The notes: generated by a model from the sequence alone, not told the origin. 64,000 bases of DNA from Anaerobacterium chartisolvens (GCF_003337415.1 NZ_QPJT01000006.1:124001-188000); one strand, 5' to 3'. Shown: positions 1-8,913, numbered from the stretch's first letter. Program-made: numbers and translations.

Positions 1-1011
1 CGGCTGAACTTTAAAAGACTTTTTACAGTAATAGGAGTTATCGTTATTATTGCGGGTACTGTTGCTTTTGTACTTAATCGTGATAAAATTTTCAAAAAAC
101 CGGAGAATGAAGTTTTTATGCCCGCAACGTCTGCGGCTAAAACACAGAATACCACCGAACAGGCTGCGCTTACCACCTTCAAGGAGGATATAGGAGAGGC
201 CGCGTTTATAGGAGGGGCAAGACAGGGAGTCAGGCAGGGCAGGGCGGTCTATAGGAGTCTTGAGAGATCCAGAATGGATGAATTTAAGTCTGAGCTTGAG
301 GATTATGTCAGTACCTTTAAAGGGCAATACGGAATATATTTCTGGGATTTGAATACCGATATAAGCTTTGGAATAAACGAAAGTGACGAGTATTTGGCTG
401 CAAGCACCGTCAAAATTCCCATCAATTTATATTTGTTTAATAAAATAAAGGACGGCGAAATAGACCCCGAGGAGAAGCTTGTATATACCAAAAGCACTGA
501 CTATGAGGCCGGGACGGGAAGAATACAATACCAAAATGACGGCACCGAGTATACAATAAGAGAGCTGTCCGCACTGTCCATAAGAGAAAGCGACAATGTG
601 GCGGTAAACATGCTTATACGAAAGCTTGACAGGCAAAACTATAAGGACTATATGAAACAGTCGGGAGGCGTTGTTGTTACAGAAAAAAATGAGTCCTGTC
701 CAAGTGACATGGCTTTGTACATGAAGGCAATATATGACTTTTATAATGAAAACCCTGATGTAGGAGGAGAGCTGATAGACTCCCTGCAAAGCACTATATA
801 TAACGACCGTATACCGAAGCTTCTCCCCAAGGCAGTTAAGGTGGCTCATAAGGTTGGGAATCAGCTGGGCGCTTTGCATGACATAGGGCTGGTTTTTGCA
901 GATAGGCCTTATGTAATAGCTATAATGTCCAAGAATATAAATGAAGAGGAAGGATACGACGTTATTGCTAATATATCTAAGAAGGTATATGACTTTGTAC
1001 AGGGAAAATAA
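1..1011 (+). CDS. Membrane-anchored class A beta-lactamase-like serine hydrolase (5' partial)
   Basis: The reading frame is open from base 1, so the true start lies before the window. The first about 25 residues form a hydrophobic membrane anchor preceded by a basic patch, so the enzyme domain should lie outside the membrane. The body matches the beta-lactamase2/class A fold: a Ser-x-x-Lys motif in AASTVKIP, an SDN motif in RESDNVAVN, and a KVG segment near the C-terminus where KTG is usual. Such proteins may be penicillin-interacting or peptidoglycan-related rather than true resistance enzymes. An internal ATG at 118 would remove the anchor and is unlikely to be the start. Family fairly sure, substrate unknown. 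Confidence 0.75.
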   Translation, partial: RLNFKRLFTVIGVIVIIAGTVAFVLNRDKIFKKPENEVFMPATSAAKTQNTTEQAALTTFKEDIGEAAFIGGARQGVRQGRAVYRSLERSRMDEFKSELEDYVSTFKGQYGIYFWDLNTDISFGINESDEYLAASTVKIPINLYLFNKIKDGEIDPEEKLVYTKSTDYEAGTGRIQYQNDGTEYTIRELSALSIRESDNVAVNMLIRKLDRQNYKDYMKQSGGVVVTEKNESCPSDMALYMKAIYDFYNENPDVGGELIDSLQSTIYNDRIPKLLPKAVKVAHKVGNQLGALHDIGLVFADRPYVIAIMSKNINEEEGYDVIANISKKVYDFVQGK

Positions 1012-1025
1012 GAGCTATATATGCA

Positions 1026-1080
1026 GCGATAAAGATTTTGCATGGAGGATACAGCTTGATGTGAGAAATTTCCTTGACCT
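1026..1080. repeat. Half copy (left arm) of a dispersed fold-back repeat
   Basis: This stretch matches the left arm of the palindromic repeat seen complete at 5871-5964 and 8583-8787 (core GCGATAAAGATTTT then GGAGGATA and TTGATG). The similarity to the 8.6 kb copy runs on through GAGAAATT to TTGACCTGT. No matching right arm is visible. The end of the RelE-type toxin gene begins directly after it. Confidence 0.6.
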
Positions 1081-1087
1081 GTGACAC

Positions 1088-1426
1088 TTACTCTGTATCC
1101 ATCTGCGAAAGCCGGTTTAGCTGGTCACGCTTGCCATAAATAATGGCAGTAACCTGTACTTTGCTATTTTCTTCGTCAATCCAGAAATAAATGAGAAAGT
1201 TTTTTACAGGCATTTTATGAATTCCATAACTGCGCCATGGCTCTTCATCAGTCAATGTAACGCGTTGCGGAAACTGAGAAAGTGATGAAATTGAGTTTTC
1301 TATTTTGTCAAGCAAGGACAGCGCGGCTTTTGGAGCTTTCAATTCGGAAGTAATGTATTTTATAATTTCTTGAAACTGTTCCTCTGCCTGCGCGGTAATT
1401 TTAACGATATACGTTTTATCCGCCAT
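1088..1426 (-). CDS. RelE/ParE-family toxin
   Basis: A 112-residue basic protein with the RelE/ParE toxin layout: an N-terminal beta strand (YIVKITAQAEEQF), two helices, then YGIHKMPVKNFLIYFWID and a C-terminal IIYGKRDQ strand typical of the family. Members act as mRNA interferases (RelE) or gyrase poisons (ParE); the sequence alone does not decide which. It lies 3 bases downstream of its likely antitoxin at 1430-1729 on the same strand, so the two form one operon read leftward. It converges on the hydrolase gene and abuts half of a fold-back repeat, suggesting acquisition by insertion. Confidence 0.8.
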   Translation of the reverse strand: MADKTYIVKITAQAEEQFQEIIKYITSELKAPKAALSLLDKIENSISSLSQFPQRVTLTDEEPWRSYGIHKMPVKNFLIYFWIDEENSKVQVTAIIYGKRDQLNRLSQMDTE

Positions 1427-1429
1427 AAA

Positions 1430-1729
1430 TTACAATCCTCGTCTTAAATCCGCAAGCACCTCAGAAGCAGGACGGGAACGGTCAGCCTTTGCCTCGTTCA
1501 ATCCATTCTGCATAATTGCGTCAAATGCGGCAGCATCCATTTCATCCAGCGCAGTCGGAGCAGCAGGAAGCGACAGGGAAAACGGAATGCTCTTAGTCAT
1601 AATGATTTGCTTATAGAGCATATTGATTACAACGGAAGCCGGAATTCCCAGTTTTGCCATGATGGATTCCGCTTTTTCTTTTATATCGGGCTCAACGCGA
1701 GCGAGGACATTTGCTGTTTTAATAGCCAT
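1430..1729 (-). CDS. RelB/DinJ-family antitoxin
   Basis: A 99-residue protein with the RelB/DinJ ribbon-helix-helix N-terminus (TANVLARVEPDIKEKAESI, then LGIPASVVINMLYKQII) and an acidic, probably flexible C-terminus that would neutralise the toxin encoded next. The family binds its own promoter as a dimer and represses the operon. AAGGGTGGAAC lies just upstream of the ATG as a ribosome binding site. It is related in family, though not closely in sequence, to the antitoxin behind ppdK at 57.4 kb. Confidence 0.82.
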   Translation of the reverse strand: MAIKTANVLARVEPDIKEKAESIMAKLGIPASVVINMLYKQIIMTKSIPFSLSLPAAPTALDEMDAAAFDAIMQNGLNEAKADRSRPASEVLADLRRGL

Positions 1730-1801
1730 AATAGTTCCACCCTTCCTTTTTCTTTATTATATTCTATTGTATAACGTTTAGCAATACGTTGTTCAAACTT
1801 G

Positions 1802-2234
1802 GGTGCATAAATTATATCTGACACAGCATATCGGAAAATCGCCATAGGGATTACAATTGAAGCACCTTTTTCACATAACAGCATAATTATCCAAAAAAAT
1901 GGGTAAAAAGAGCCAATATATTATGGCGTTTTATTCCAAATCCAGATTTTTAATAAGCTCCCTATCTATCTTCCCCTCACTTCGAGGGGAAGGAAAAGAA
2001 GGTCCATGTAGGTTTTACTGGTCTTCTAAGTAGCAATTATGTCTTCTCATTTCTTTCGCTAGCTGCTTTACATGCGCCTGCGTTGTTCTTCTCATTTTCT
2101 TCTCCAGTGCCCTTCTTTTTCTTCCCCTCAATGTGAGGGGAAGATAGAAGGGGAGTTAAAATTTGCATTTTCATTCATATTACCACAAAATATATTCGTT
2201 GGTAACATTTTTGTCACTTAAATTAAATACACCC
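1802..2234 (-). pseudogene. Degenerate DUF559 element, copy 1 (internal deletion)
   Basis: This segment is nearly identical over most of its length to 35491-35983. It has inverted-repeat ends: TCTATCTTCCCCTCAC near 1970, and its reverse complement near 2130-2150 (CCCCTCAATGTGAGGGGAAG). On the minus strand it begins like the DUF559 reading frame of copy 2 and keeps NNAGACKAASERNE, but then jumps out of frame to the tail, so the nuclease core is missing. About 40 extra bases lie near its right end. It fills the relB-glgP gap and contains no intact gene. Confidence 0.65.
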
Positions 2235-2275
2235 TTCAAACTTTATTTCCAACTCATACTTCAGCGTTTCGACGT

Positions 2276-2321
2276 TTCAAAGAAAAGAAAACGAGGTTCT
2301 TCGCTTTGAAGTGCCTCGTTT
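2276..2321 (-). terminator. Terminator of glucan phosphorylase gene
   Basis: On the minus strand AAACGAGG pairs with CCTCGTTT across an 18-base loop, followed by TTCTTTTCTTT. It lies about 90 bases past the stop of the phosphorylase gene. Confidence 0.6.
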
Positions 2322-2408
2322 CCGTCATTTCCGTATCGGTTTGGGATATGGTTCAGTAAGTTTTCTTATTAAACCGTGCTTCTTAACAGCCCCCTTTTTT
2401 TTGATCCT

Positions 2409-4976
2409 TTATTCAACCACCCATTTTATAAGCCCAATATCGAACTTGCTTATAAGATCCTTATGACGGGGAACAACACGAACTGTATAGCCGTATTGTC
2501 CTCCCTCCGTAATGCTTATATCACAGCAATACCTGCAAGAGCATTGGTCGGGGCTTTCTATGGAATGCATTGACTTCACCTCGGGATTTTCAATCATGCC
2601 ATTCTTGCCTATGCATCCATAGTAAAGCTGGACGTCTATATTTGAGGGGTCAATGCCGCCGGGATATACTGATGCGCAGATGGATATTGTCTCTCCCGAT
2701 ATTGCCTTTTGCTCCTTGAGGCTGCTCATGTCCTTTTCTGCCGTAATACTTAAATGAGGCCAGTTTTGCGCCATATACAGCTTCCAATGCGCAAGGTCCT
2801 TTGCCCTTGCATAATTGTCGGAGGACATGGCTGTAAGCCTCTCAAACGACGGAATATACATTTTATTGGTATAATCCTGAACCATTCTATGTGTTCCGTA
2901 ATTATGCACCAGCGATTTTATGGACTCCTTCATTACCTGCACCCATTTAACGGGTACGCCCTTGTCATCCCTGTCATAGAACAGAGGGACTATCTCATTT
3001 CCCAGTATTTCATATATGGACTGGCTGTCGGCATTGTCCTGATAGTGCTCATTGTCATAGAAGCTGTCGTCTCCTATTACCCAGCCGTTTTTACCATTGT
3101 ATCCCTCACACCACCATCCGTCCAATATGCTGAAGTTAACAATTCCGTTTATACACACCTTTTGTCCGCTGGTTCCACTTGCCTCAAGCGGACGCCTCGG
3201 ATTGTTGAGCCATATGTCAACTCCCTGAACAAGGTTTCGCGCCAGTGTCATGTTATAATTTTCAACCAGTATTACCTTTCCGTTAAAGCCCTCCTGCCGT
3301 GCTATATCATTTATGTTTTTGATTACATCATGGGCGGGTGAGTCGGCGGGATGAGCCTTACCGGCAAATATAATCTGAACGGGTCTTTTGGGATCATTCA
3401 TTATTTTCTGTATGCGTGCCGCATCCCTGAATATAAGGTTGGCTCTCTTGTATGTGGCAAATCTCCGTGCAAAGCCAAGGGTCAGCGCATCGGGGTCTAA
3501 AAGAGTATCCACCTCGCGGATGCTTTCGGAGGATTCTCCGTTCTCCGATCTCTGCTGCTTCAGCTTGCTGCGGACAAATTCTATCATTTTTGACTTAAGC
3601 CGGCAATGGGCTTGCCACAAAAGCTCATCAGGTATATCATCTATTTGGCTCCATATTTCCTTGCGGAATGAATTTTCCTCCCAGCCGGGGGACAGATACC
3701 TGTCATAAAGCTCCTTGATAGAGGGAGAGAGCCATGTCATTGTATGGACTCCGTTTGTTATATGTCCTATAGGGACCTCATCTTCGGGAACTCCCGGCCA
3801 TACATTGCCGAATATATTTCTTGACACTGCGCCGTGAAGCTCGCTTACACCATTCTTTCGTCCCGCAAGGGTCAGTGCCAGCACTGTCATGTTAAAGTTG
3901 TGGTTGTCATTAATCTTCATTCCCAGATCCAGAAACTCATGCCTGCTTATGCCCAGAGATCCCCAATAGTTCCCAAAGTATTTGTCAATCATATGAAGAG
4001 GGAATACGTCATTCCCTGCGGGCACAGGCGTGTGAGTGGTGAAAACCAGAGAGGAAAGGGCAAGCTCCTTGGCCTCGTTGAAGGAAAGGCCTTTTTCCTG
4101 AACAAGCCTCCGAATGATTTCAAGTCCTAAGAAGGATGAATGTCCCTCATTCATGTGGTATATACGGGGGGTTACTCCAAGAGCCTGAAGAGCCCTGAAG
4201 CCTCCTATCCCAAGGATTATTTCCTGCTGTATCCTTGTCTCCTGATCCCCTCCGTACAGCCTTGCCGTCAGCATTCTGTCCGAGGAGCTGTTTTGCTCTA
4301 CGTCACTGTCCATAAGGAAAAGGGATATTCTTCCCACCTTTACCTCCCACACCTTAACATATATAAGTCTGCCCGGAAGCTCAACGCTAACCGTCACCTG
4401 CCGGTTTTCCGAGTCAAGTGCAGGACGTATGGGAAGCTGGGACACATTCAGGTCGGTAAATTTTGTTTCCTGCCACCCATCACGGTTTATATGCTGGCTG
4501 AAATAGCCCTGCTTATAGAAAAGCCCCACTGCTGTGAAGGGCAGCCCGAGATCACTTGCCGATTTGCAGTGATCGCCTGAAAGCACGCCAAGACCGCCTG
4601 AATAAATGGGAAGAACTTCATTTAACCCATATTCTGCTGAAAAGTATGCCATTGAAAAATCATTCTTTGCGGGATAGGTTTGATTAAACCATGTGTCCTT
4701 GCTTGATATGTACGAATCAAACCTTGCCGAGGTTTTATCGTAGCGGGCTAAAAAGCCCTCATCCATAAGCTTTTGTTCAAGCTTTTTCTGACTTACCTCC
4801 TGCAGAAAGCTGACAGGATTTTTGTTAAGCCTTTCCCATAGATCAATATCGATTTCCCTGTATAAATCAATAGCATCCGCGTTCCATGTCCACCATAAAT
4901 TATAAGCCATATCCCTTAGCTTTTTTAACCTGTCCGGCAAGACTGCCGTCACTGTTATTTTACCTAAAATATACAT
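2409..4976 (-). CDS. glgP: Alpha-glucan (glycogen/maltodextrin) phosphorylase
   Basis: An 855-residue GT35 phosphorylase that releases glucose-1-phosphate from glycogen or maltodextrins in the cytoplasm. The N-terminus (LPDRLKKLRDMAYNLWWTWN) is the DUF3417 domain of the short bacterial/archaeal alpha-glucan phosphorylase subfamily. Further on come YSGGLGVLSGDH, HMNEGHSSFLGLE, TTHTPVPAGNDVF and the pyridoxal-phosphate site EASGTSGQKVCING with its conserved lysine. The ATG at 4976 is chosen because GGAGG lies six bases upstream; a TTG six bases earlier touches that site. It is a single gene with its own terminator; no other glycogen gene is adjacent. Confidence 0.93.
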   Translation of the reverse strand: MYILGKITVTAVLPDRLKKLRDMAYNLWWTWNADAIDLYREIDIDLWERLNKNPVSFLQEVSQKKLEQKLMDEGFLARYDKTSARFDSYISSKDTWFNQTYPAKNDFSMAYFSAEYGLNEVLPIYSGGLGVLSGDHCKSASDLGLPFTAVGLFYKQGYFSQHINRDGWQETKFTDLNVSQLPIRPALDSENRQVTVSVELPGRLIYVKVWEVKVGRISLFLMDSDVEQNSSSDRMLTARLYGGDQETRIQQEIILGIGGFRALQALGVTPRIYHMNEGHSSFLGLEIIRRLVQEKGLSFNEAKELALSSLVFTTHTPVPAGNDVFPLHMIDKYFGNYWGSLGISRHEFLDLGMKINDNHNFNMTVLALTLAGRKNGVSELHGAVSRNIFGNVWPGVPEDEVPIGHITNGVHTMTWLSPSIKELYDRYLSPGWEENSFRKEIWSQIDDIPDELLWQAHCRLKSKMIEFVRSKLKQQRSENGESSESIREVDTLLDPDALTLGFARRFATYKRANLIFRDAARIQKIMNDPKRPVQIIFAGKAHPADSPAHDVIKNINDIARQEGFNGKVILVENYNMTLARNLVQGVDIWLNNPRRPLEASGTSGQKVCINGIVNFSILDGWWCEGYNGKNGWVIGDDSFYDNEHYQDNADSQSIYEILGNEIVPLFYDRDDKGVPVKWVQVMKESIKSLVHNYGTHRMVQDYTNKMYIPSFERLTAMSSDNYARAKDLAHWKLYMAQNWPHLSITAEKDMSSLKEQKAISGETISICASVYPGGIDPSNIDVQLYYGCIGKNGMIENPEVKSMHSIESPDQCSCRYCCDISITEGGQYGYTVRVVPRHKDLISKFDIGLIKWVVE

Positions 4977-5162
4977 AAACAACCTCCAGTGAATTAATAT
5001 ACCTGATATCTTTTTTTAAATAATAACATATATATCCTTACTGTGGTAGATATTAAGCTAAATTTTTACACAATTTAGAAGAAATTTAGAAGAAATAAAG
5101 ATTGTATTTTAGAGTAATATGTGAATTTATATAGTTCAGGCTTTTGCATATCGGATAACGGA

Positions 5163-5312
5163 GGATGTAAAATAATATCCTCCAGAATAATTTCTACTCT
5201 AACTACAGAAGCATGTATACCTGTAGAAGACGCTTGTGACTTTAGTTAGCTTAAATTGTAGCGCGGTCACGTATTCCGGGGAAATTATTCCTCCGGAAAT
5301 TATTTTACATCC
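5163..5312. repeat. Large fold-back (inverted repeat) element
   Basis: Arms of 32 bases, 5163-5194 and 5281-5312, are reverse complements apart from a few mismatches (outer part GGATGTAAAATAAT / ATTATTTTACATCC). An inner CTAACT/AGTTAG pair lies within. The right arm is followed by TTTTT. No protein is encoded. It may be a MITE-like relic or a bidirectional transcript end between glgP and the next gene. The rest of 4977-5400 shows nothing else recognisable. Confidence 0.6.
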
Positions 5313-5400
5313 TTTTTAGATAGTCTGTATCCTAATTTATATAGCTTTTATCCATAATTTCCTTAACATTAAATTATTGAATTTTTGTAAAGATATTAGT

Positions 5401-5817
5401 ATGATAAAAAGATTTTTTATATATGGACTTATGGGCTGGTGTATGGAAATAATATGGACGGGAATGGGCTCTCTTATAAGCGGAGATAAATATCTGGAGG
5501 GCTTTACAAACCTGTGGATGTTTTTTATTTACGGTTCCGCGGTTTTTTTAGAACCCCTGCATGATATTATCCGGGAATGGAGGTGGATATACAGAGGCTT
5601 AATATGGGTTGTGATAATATGGGGTATGGAATATACCAGCGGATTTCTTATGGGAAACATATTGGGTATATACCCCTGGGCATATACAGGGCCTTTTGCC
5701 GTAGACGGACTTGTAAGACTGGACTTTGCGCCCGCATGGCTTGTGGCGGGGCTTGTTTTTGAGAGAATACACTATGCCATGGATATGTATCAGACGGCAA
5801 GAAGGCAGCCCCAATAA
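5401..5817 (+). CDS. Membrane protein of the putative ABC-transporter type IV (CmpB/DUF1113) family
   Basis: A 138-residue protein with four likely membrane helices and the family signature of an early GLMGWCMEIIWTG, a central W-rich helix with GMEYTSGFLMG, and PWAYTGPF. The Pfam family is called a putative ABC transporter permease, but no transporter partner is present here and the true role is unknown. A TTG at 5377 would add eight residues; the ATG at 5401 was preferred because the membrane helix begins directly after it. Neither start has a strong ribosome site. Confidence 0.7.
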   Translation: MIKRFFIYGLMGWCMEIIWTGMGSLISGDKYLEGFTNLWMFFIYGSAVFLEPLHDIIREWRWIYRGLIWVVIIWGMEYTSGFLMGNILGIYPWAYTGPFAVDGLVRLDFAPAWLVAGLVFERIHYAMDMYQTARRQPQ

Positions 5818-5870
5818 TTGCGGTAACATATCGCACAGGGGTTTAAATCAGCCTTAAAATTTATTATTAT

Positions 5871-5964
5871 ATATATAACGATAAAGATTTTAAATTGAGG
5901 GTATAACTTGATGTAAGCAATTATATCCTCTATGTTTGTAAAATCTTTATCGCGTCCTATATAT
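5871..5964. repeat. Complete copy of dispersed fold-back repeat
   Basis: A palindrome of about 94 bases. ATATATAACGATAAAGATTTT on the left pairs with AAAATCTTTATCGCG and TATATA on the right, and GAGGGTATAA pairs with TTATATCCTC inside. This is the short form of the repeat that also occurs at 8583-8787 (long form) and 1026-1080 (left half only). Confidence 0.7.
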
Positions 5965-5982
5965 AAAAGACAATTTTAAGGG

Positions 5983-7017
5983 ATGTGGAATATGTTCAGG
6001 CTTGTAACCGATATAGTGGGAAGGCGCATTGCAAAAAAGGGGTTTTGGAAAACGGCCGCGCTGTTTTTTTTGTTTCAGATGCTTTTTGTGTCGATGACGC
6101 TTCCTGCCATTATTTTTCTGGGGCCTTTTGACAATATTAAAAGCATTGCTGTCGGGGCTTCACACAGAACCCTCAGCCACCAGTATATTGCAAGGCTTTT
6201 TTTGTCTGACGAGGCAATTAATGAAATACTCAGGGAAAATACAGTATGGGACTATGGATTTGGAGAAGAAAAAATACAGGTGCTGCGTTTCGATTCCAAG
6301 CGATCGGATAAAATTGAGGTATATAATATAAAGGGAATAGACTTTAACGGGAAATTGATGGTGGTGCACGATCCTGCCAGAATTGCTGCCGCATACTCAG
6401 ACAAGCTGCCCGAGGCCGGACAAACCGTCAGTGCTTTGGCTAAAGAGAATAATGCTGTGGGAGCCATAAACGCAGGGGGCTTTCAGGACAACTCTTTGAC
6501 CGGCACGGGGGGCAGCCCTATGGGATTCATTATAAGCGGCGGGAGGGTAATATACAGTCAATTGGAGAGTGAAAAGGAAAGAATAGACACCGCCGCATTT
6601 ACTAAAGACGGAATGCTTATAGTTGGGAAGCATTCTCTTGAACAGCTTAAGGAATACGGCGTAAAGGAGGCTGTGAGCTTTGGGCCTCCCCTTATAGTAA
6701 ATGGAAAGCCCTCCATTTCGCAGGGAGACGGAGGATGGGGAATTGCTCCTCGGACTGCCATTGGGCAAAGGGAGACAGGAGAGGTGCTGCTGCTCACGGT
6801 AGACGGAAGAAGCGCCAGTACCTTTGGAGCTACCTTAAGAGATATACAGGACATTTTACTTACATATGGGGCTGTGAATGCGGTAAACCTTGACGGGGGA
6901 TCATCAACCACTATGTTTTTCAACGGAAGGGTAATAAATACTCCTTCGGACAGGCTGGGGGAAAGGGCAGTACCTTCTGCCTTTATAGTGACGTGGGGGG
7001 AGGGGTATGACAGGTGA
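5983..7017 (+). CDS. Exported phosphodiester glycosidase (NAGPA-like) domain protein
   Basis: A 344-residue protein with one N-terminal membrane segment (about residues 20-45) followed by an extracellular phosphodiester glycosidase domain (NAGPA/DUF2233 type). Typical family blocks are AINAGGFQD, GGSPMGFIISGG, GPPLIVNGK, APRTAIGQRETGEVLLLTVDGR and NLDGGSSTTMFFNG. The family hydrolyses sugar phosphodiesters and is often linked to cell-wall or exopolysaccharide turnover; the substrate here is unknown. A second ATG at 5992 is better spaced from AAGGGA and may be the real start. The stop overlaps the GTG of the next gene, so the two are translationally coupled. Confidence 0.8.
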   Translation: MWNMFRLVTDIVGRRIAKKGFWKTAALFFLFQMLFVSMTLPAIIFLGPFDNIKSIAVGASHRTLSHQYIARLFLSDEAINEILRENTVWDYGFGEEKIQVLRFDSKRSDKIEVYNIKGIDFNGKLMVVHDPARIAAAYSDKLPEAGQTVSALAKENNAVGAINAGGFQDNSLTGTGGSPMGFIISGGRVIYSQLESEKERIDTAAFTKDGMLIVGKHSLEQLKEYGVKEAVSFGPPLIVNGKPSISQGDGGWGIAPRTAIGQRETGEVLLLTVDGRSASTFGATLRDIQDILLTYGAVNAVNLDGGSSTTMFFNGRVINTPSDRLGERAVPSAFIVTWGEGYDR

Positions 7018-8042
7018 AGATTGTGCTGCGGCTGCTTAAGTGGGCTTGCTTTTCTATTATAGTCCAGCTTATGCTTCTCTGGGTTTTAAACAGTGTTTAC
7101 CTGCCCGGGCGGGGGAAATATGTAGAGGTGACAAGGTATGCCGATGCGGAGGACGGCAGGAGGGAGGAAATTACTCTGCCCAACAATGCGCAAAATATTC
7201 AAATATCCTTTGACGGAAGCTTTGCAGGCTATGTTCATAAGGGAAGGCTTAATGTGGAAGGTCTTGACAAAGCCGCGGAAAAAAAAGCCGTTGTTCTTGA
7301 TAATATCTCTTTTTTCAGGTGGCTTTATGACAGAAATATGGTTATATACTCCTCAGCAGTTGAAGGGAAGGATAAATGTGATATCAGAGTAGATACATAT
7401 GATGCTGTGACGGGAGTGTTAAGGAGCTACCCGCTTATAGAAGGCCTTCCGGCGGGCAGCAGGACTGTCAATATAGAATTATCCTCCCTCACAAACATGG
7501 TATATGTCGAGGTATCTATAAATGGAATGGAAAAAAGGATTTTTAAATATAATATAATAGATGAGCTTGAGCTTGTTGCCCGGGAGAAAGCGTCAACAAT
7601 CATTAAGGTATTCAGATACATGGACGGAATGGTGTATCAGAGCGATACAGGGCATATAGGAATACGGCACGGAAAGGATGAAAACGATAGGGAAATATTC
7701 TTTGAGAAAAAGGCTGTGCTGCTTAGTGTGGCAGCAGGAGATAGCATTTATATGGGAGAATATGATGAAGCCGGGAGGATAGCAAAAGTCTATTGGGGGA
7801 CCGCTAACGGGTACACGCTTGAGCGCGAGGGGGAGATTCAATTAAGGAGTCCGGCAGATCCTTCCTGCATATATATTACCCGTGACGGAGCAATATATGA
7901 AATAGATGCTCAGGGGGGCATTGTACGCAATATAACGGATAACACCGAGCAGGCTTACAAAGGAACTCTGTGCGATATTGCGGGCAAATATCTGGCTGCC
8001 GCAGAAGGTAATTTACTAAGGATATATGCCTTGTATATATAG
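7014..8042 (+). CDS. Membrane-anchored protein of unknown function
   Basis: A 342-residue protein starting with GTG inside the stop of the preceding gene (GTGA overlap). Residues 7-27 form a membrane anchor; the rest is soluble and probably outside. Its repeated short beta-strand pattern (for example FAGYVHKGRLNV, FRYMDGMVYQSDTGHIGI, SCIYITRDGAIYEIDA) suggests a beta-propeller-like fold, but no family was recognised. Coupling to the phosphodiester glycosidase gene suggests that the two proteins work together at the cell surface. Confidence 0.6.
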   Translation: MKIVLRLLKWACFSIIVQLMLLWVLNSVYLPGRGKYVEVTRYADAEDGRREEITLPNNAQNIQISFDGSFAGYVHKGRLNVEGLDKAAEKKAVVLDNISFFRWLYDRNMVIYSSAVEGKDKCDIRVDTYDAVTGVLRSYPLIEGLPAGSRTVNIELSSLTNMVYVEVSINGMEKRIFKYNIIDELELVAREKASTIIKVFRYMDGMVYQSDTGHIGIRHGKDENDREIFFEKKAVLLSVAAGDSIYMGEYDEAGRIAKVYWGTANGYTLEREGEIQLRSPADPSCIYITRDGAIYEIDAQGGIVRNITDNTEQAYKGTLCDIAGKYLAAAEGNLLRIYALYI

Positions 8043-8201
8043 CATTGGGAAATTGTTTGCTTTTTATGTTTGATAGAAGCTTATGGAGGGTAATAATAAT
8101 TCAATAAATTTATTTATAAAAAATTTCAGTTTTATAAAACGCCCTAGCTTTTGCTTATAAGAGCTTAAGAATGGTGAAAATATGTTTGGGAGGATTTGTT
8201 T

Positions 8202-8531
8202 ATGGCTAGTGAAAAAATAATAACACTGACAAAGGACAATTTTGAACAGGAGGTTATTAAATCGGATAAGCCTGTTTTAGTGGATTTCTGGGCTCCGTGG
8301 TGTGGTCCGTGCAGAGCGGTCGGGCCTTTAATGGATGAGCTTGCAGAGGAATTTGACGGAAGTGCAAAAGTAGGGAAAATAAATGTTGACGAGCAGGGTG
8401 AGCTTGCGTCAGCGTATAGAGTTATGAGCATACCTACGGTAATGCTGTTTAAAGATGGTAATATGGCGGATAAGGTTATAGGGTCGAGGACAAAAAATGA
8501 GTTTGCGGATATGATTAAAAAGAGTATATAG
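8202..8531 (+). CDS. trxA: Thioredoxin
   Basis: A 109-residue classical thioredoxin, the cytoplasmic dithiol reductant that serves ribonucleotide reductase and protein disulfides. The active site is WAPWCGPC, followed by the conserved cis-proline stretch MSIPTVMLFKDG. The ATG at 8202 is preferred over the TTG at 8196 because GGGAGG lies at normal distance. No thioredoxin reductase gene is adjacent. Confidence 0.95.
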   Translation: MASEKIITLTKDNFEQEVIKSDKPVLVDFWAPWCGPCRAVGPLMDELAEEFDGSAKVGKINVDEQGELASAYRVMSIPTVMLFKDGNMADKVIGSRTKNEFADMIKKSI

Positions 8532-8582
8532 CCTCTCGTGCTTTATAGTCTTTATGCATTATATATCAATGTTATTGGGGAA

Positions 8583-8787
8583 ATATATGTAGCGATAAAG
8601 ATTTTACATGGAGGATATAGTTTGATGGAAGAAATTTTTTTGACCCGTAAGGAATACATCTAAGAAAAGCGCCTGATGACATACCCGTGAGACATTTCCC
8701 CGCAAGGCGTCTTTTCGTTGCTATTAAAAATTTCTGTAAGCAATTATATCCTCTATGTTTGTAAAATCTTTATTGCATCCTATATAG
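8583..8787. repeat. Long-form fold-back repeat with an inner hairpin
   Basis: The outer arms match the 5.9 kb copy: GCGATAAAGATTTTACATGGAGGATATAG on the left and TATATCCTC...GTAAAATCTTTAT on the right. The centre holds about 100 extra bases: a GAAATTTTTT/AAAAATTTC stem enclosing a second hairpin in which AGAAAAGCGCC pairs with GGCGTCTTTTC (8654-8716). It lies between trxA and the DivIVA-like gene, where the inner hairpin could also act as the trxA terminator. Confidence 0.65.
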
Positions 8788-8913
8788 CTCAGGGAAATAA
8801 AGCTATCCGACAGGATTAGCTTTATTTTTTTGGGAAAAGAGGATTTTAGAGGAAGGCATTGAATATTATGAATATATGCTTTTAGCGGATTTTTACATAA
8901 GGGGGGGTGCAAG

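Noticed and set aside
1681-1884. 67-codon minus-strand frame over the relB start and the first repeat
   Set aside because: It overlaps the relB start in another frame, runs into repeat DNA, lacks a ribosome site at a useful distance and resembles no family.
1011-2400. Direct repeat of the hydrolase 3' end around the first toxin-antitoxin pair, as at lepB and ppdK
   Set aside because: No second copy of the hydrolase gene end was found beyond relB; the neighbouring repeats are of other types.
8654-8716. Hammerhead or twister-sister ribozyme (CTGATGA and CCCCGCAAGGCG are present)
   Set aside because: The hammerhead GAAA box and the twister-sister GCTCATGGG partner strand are absent, and the order of strands does not fit.
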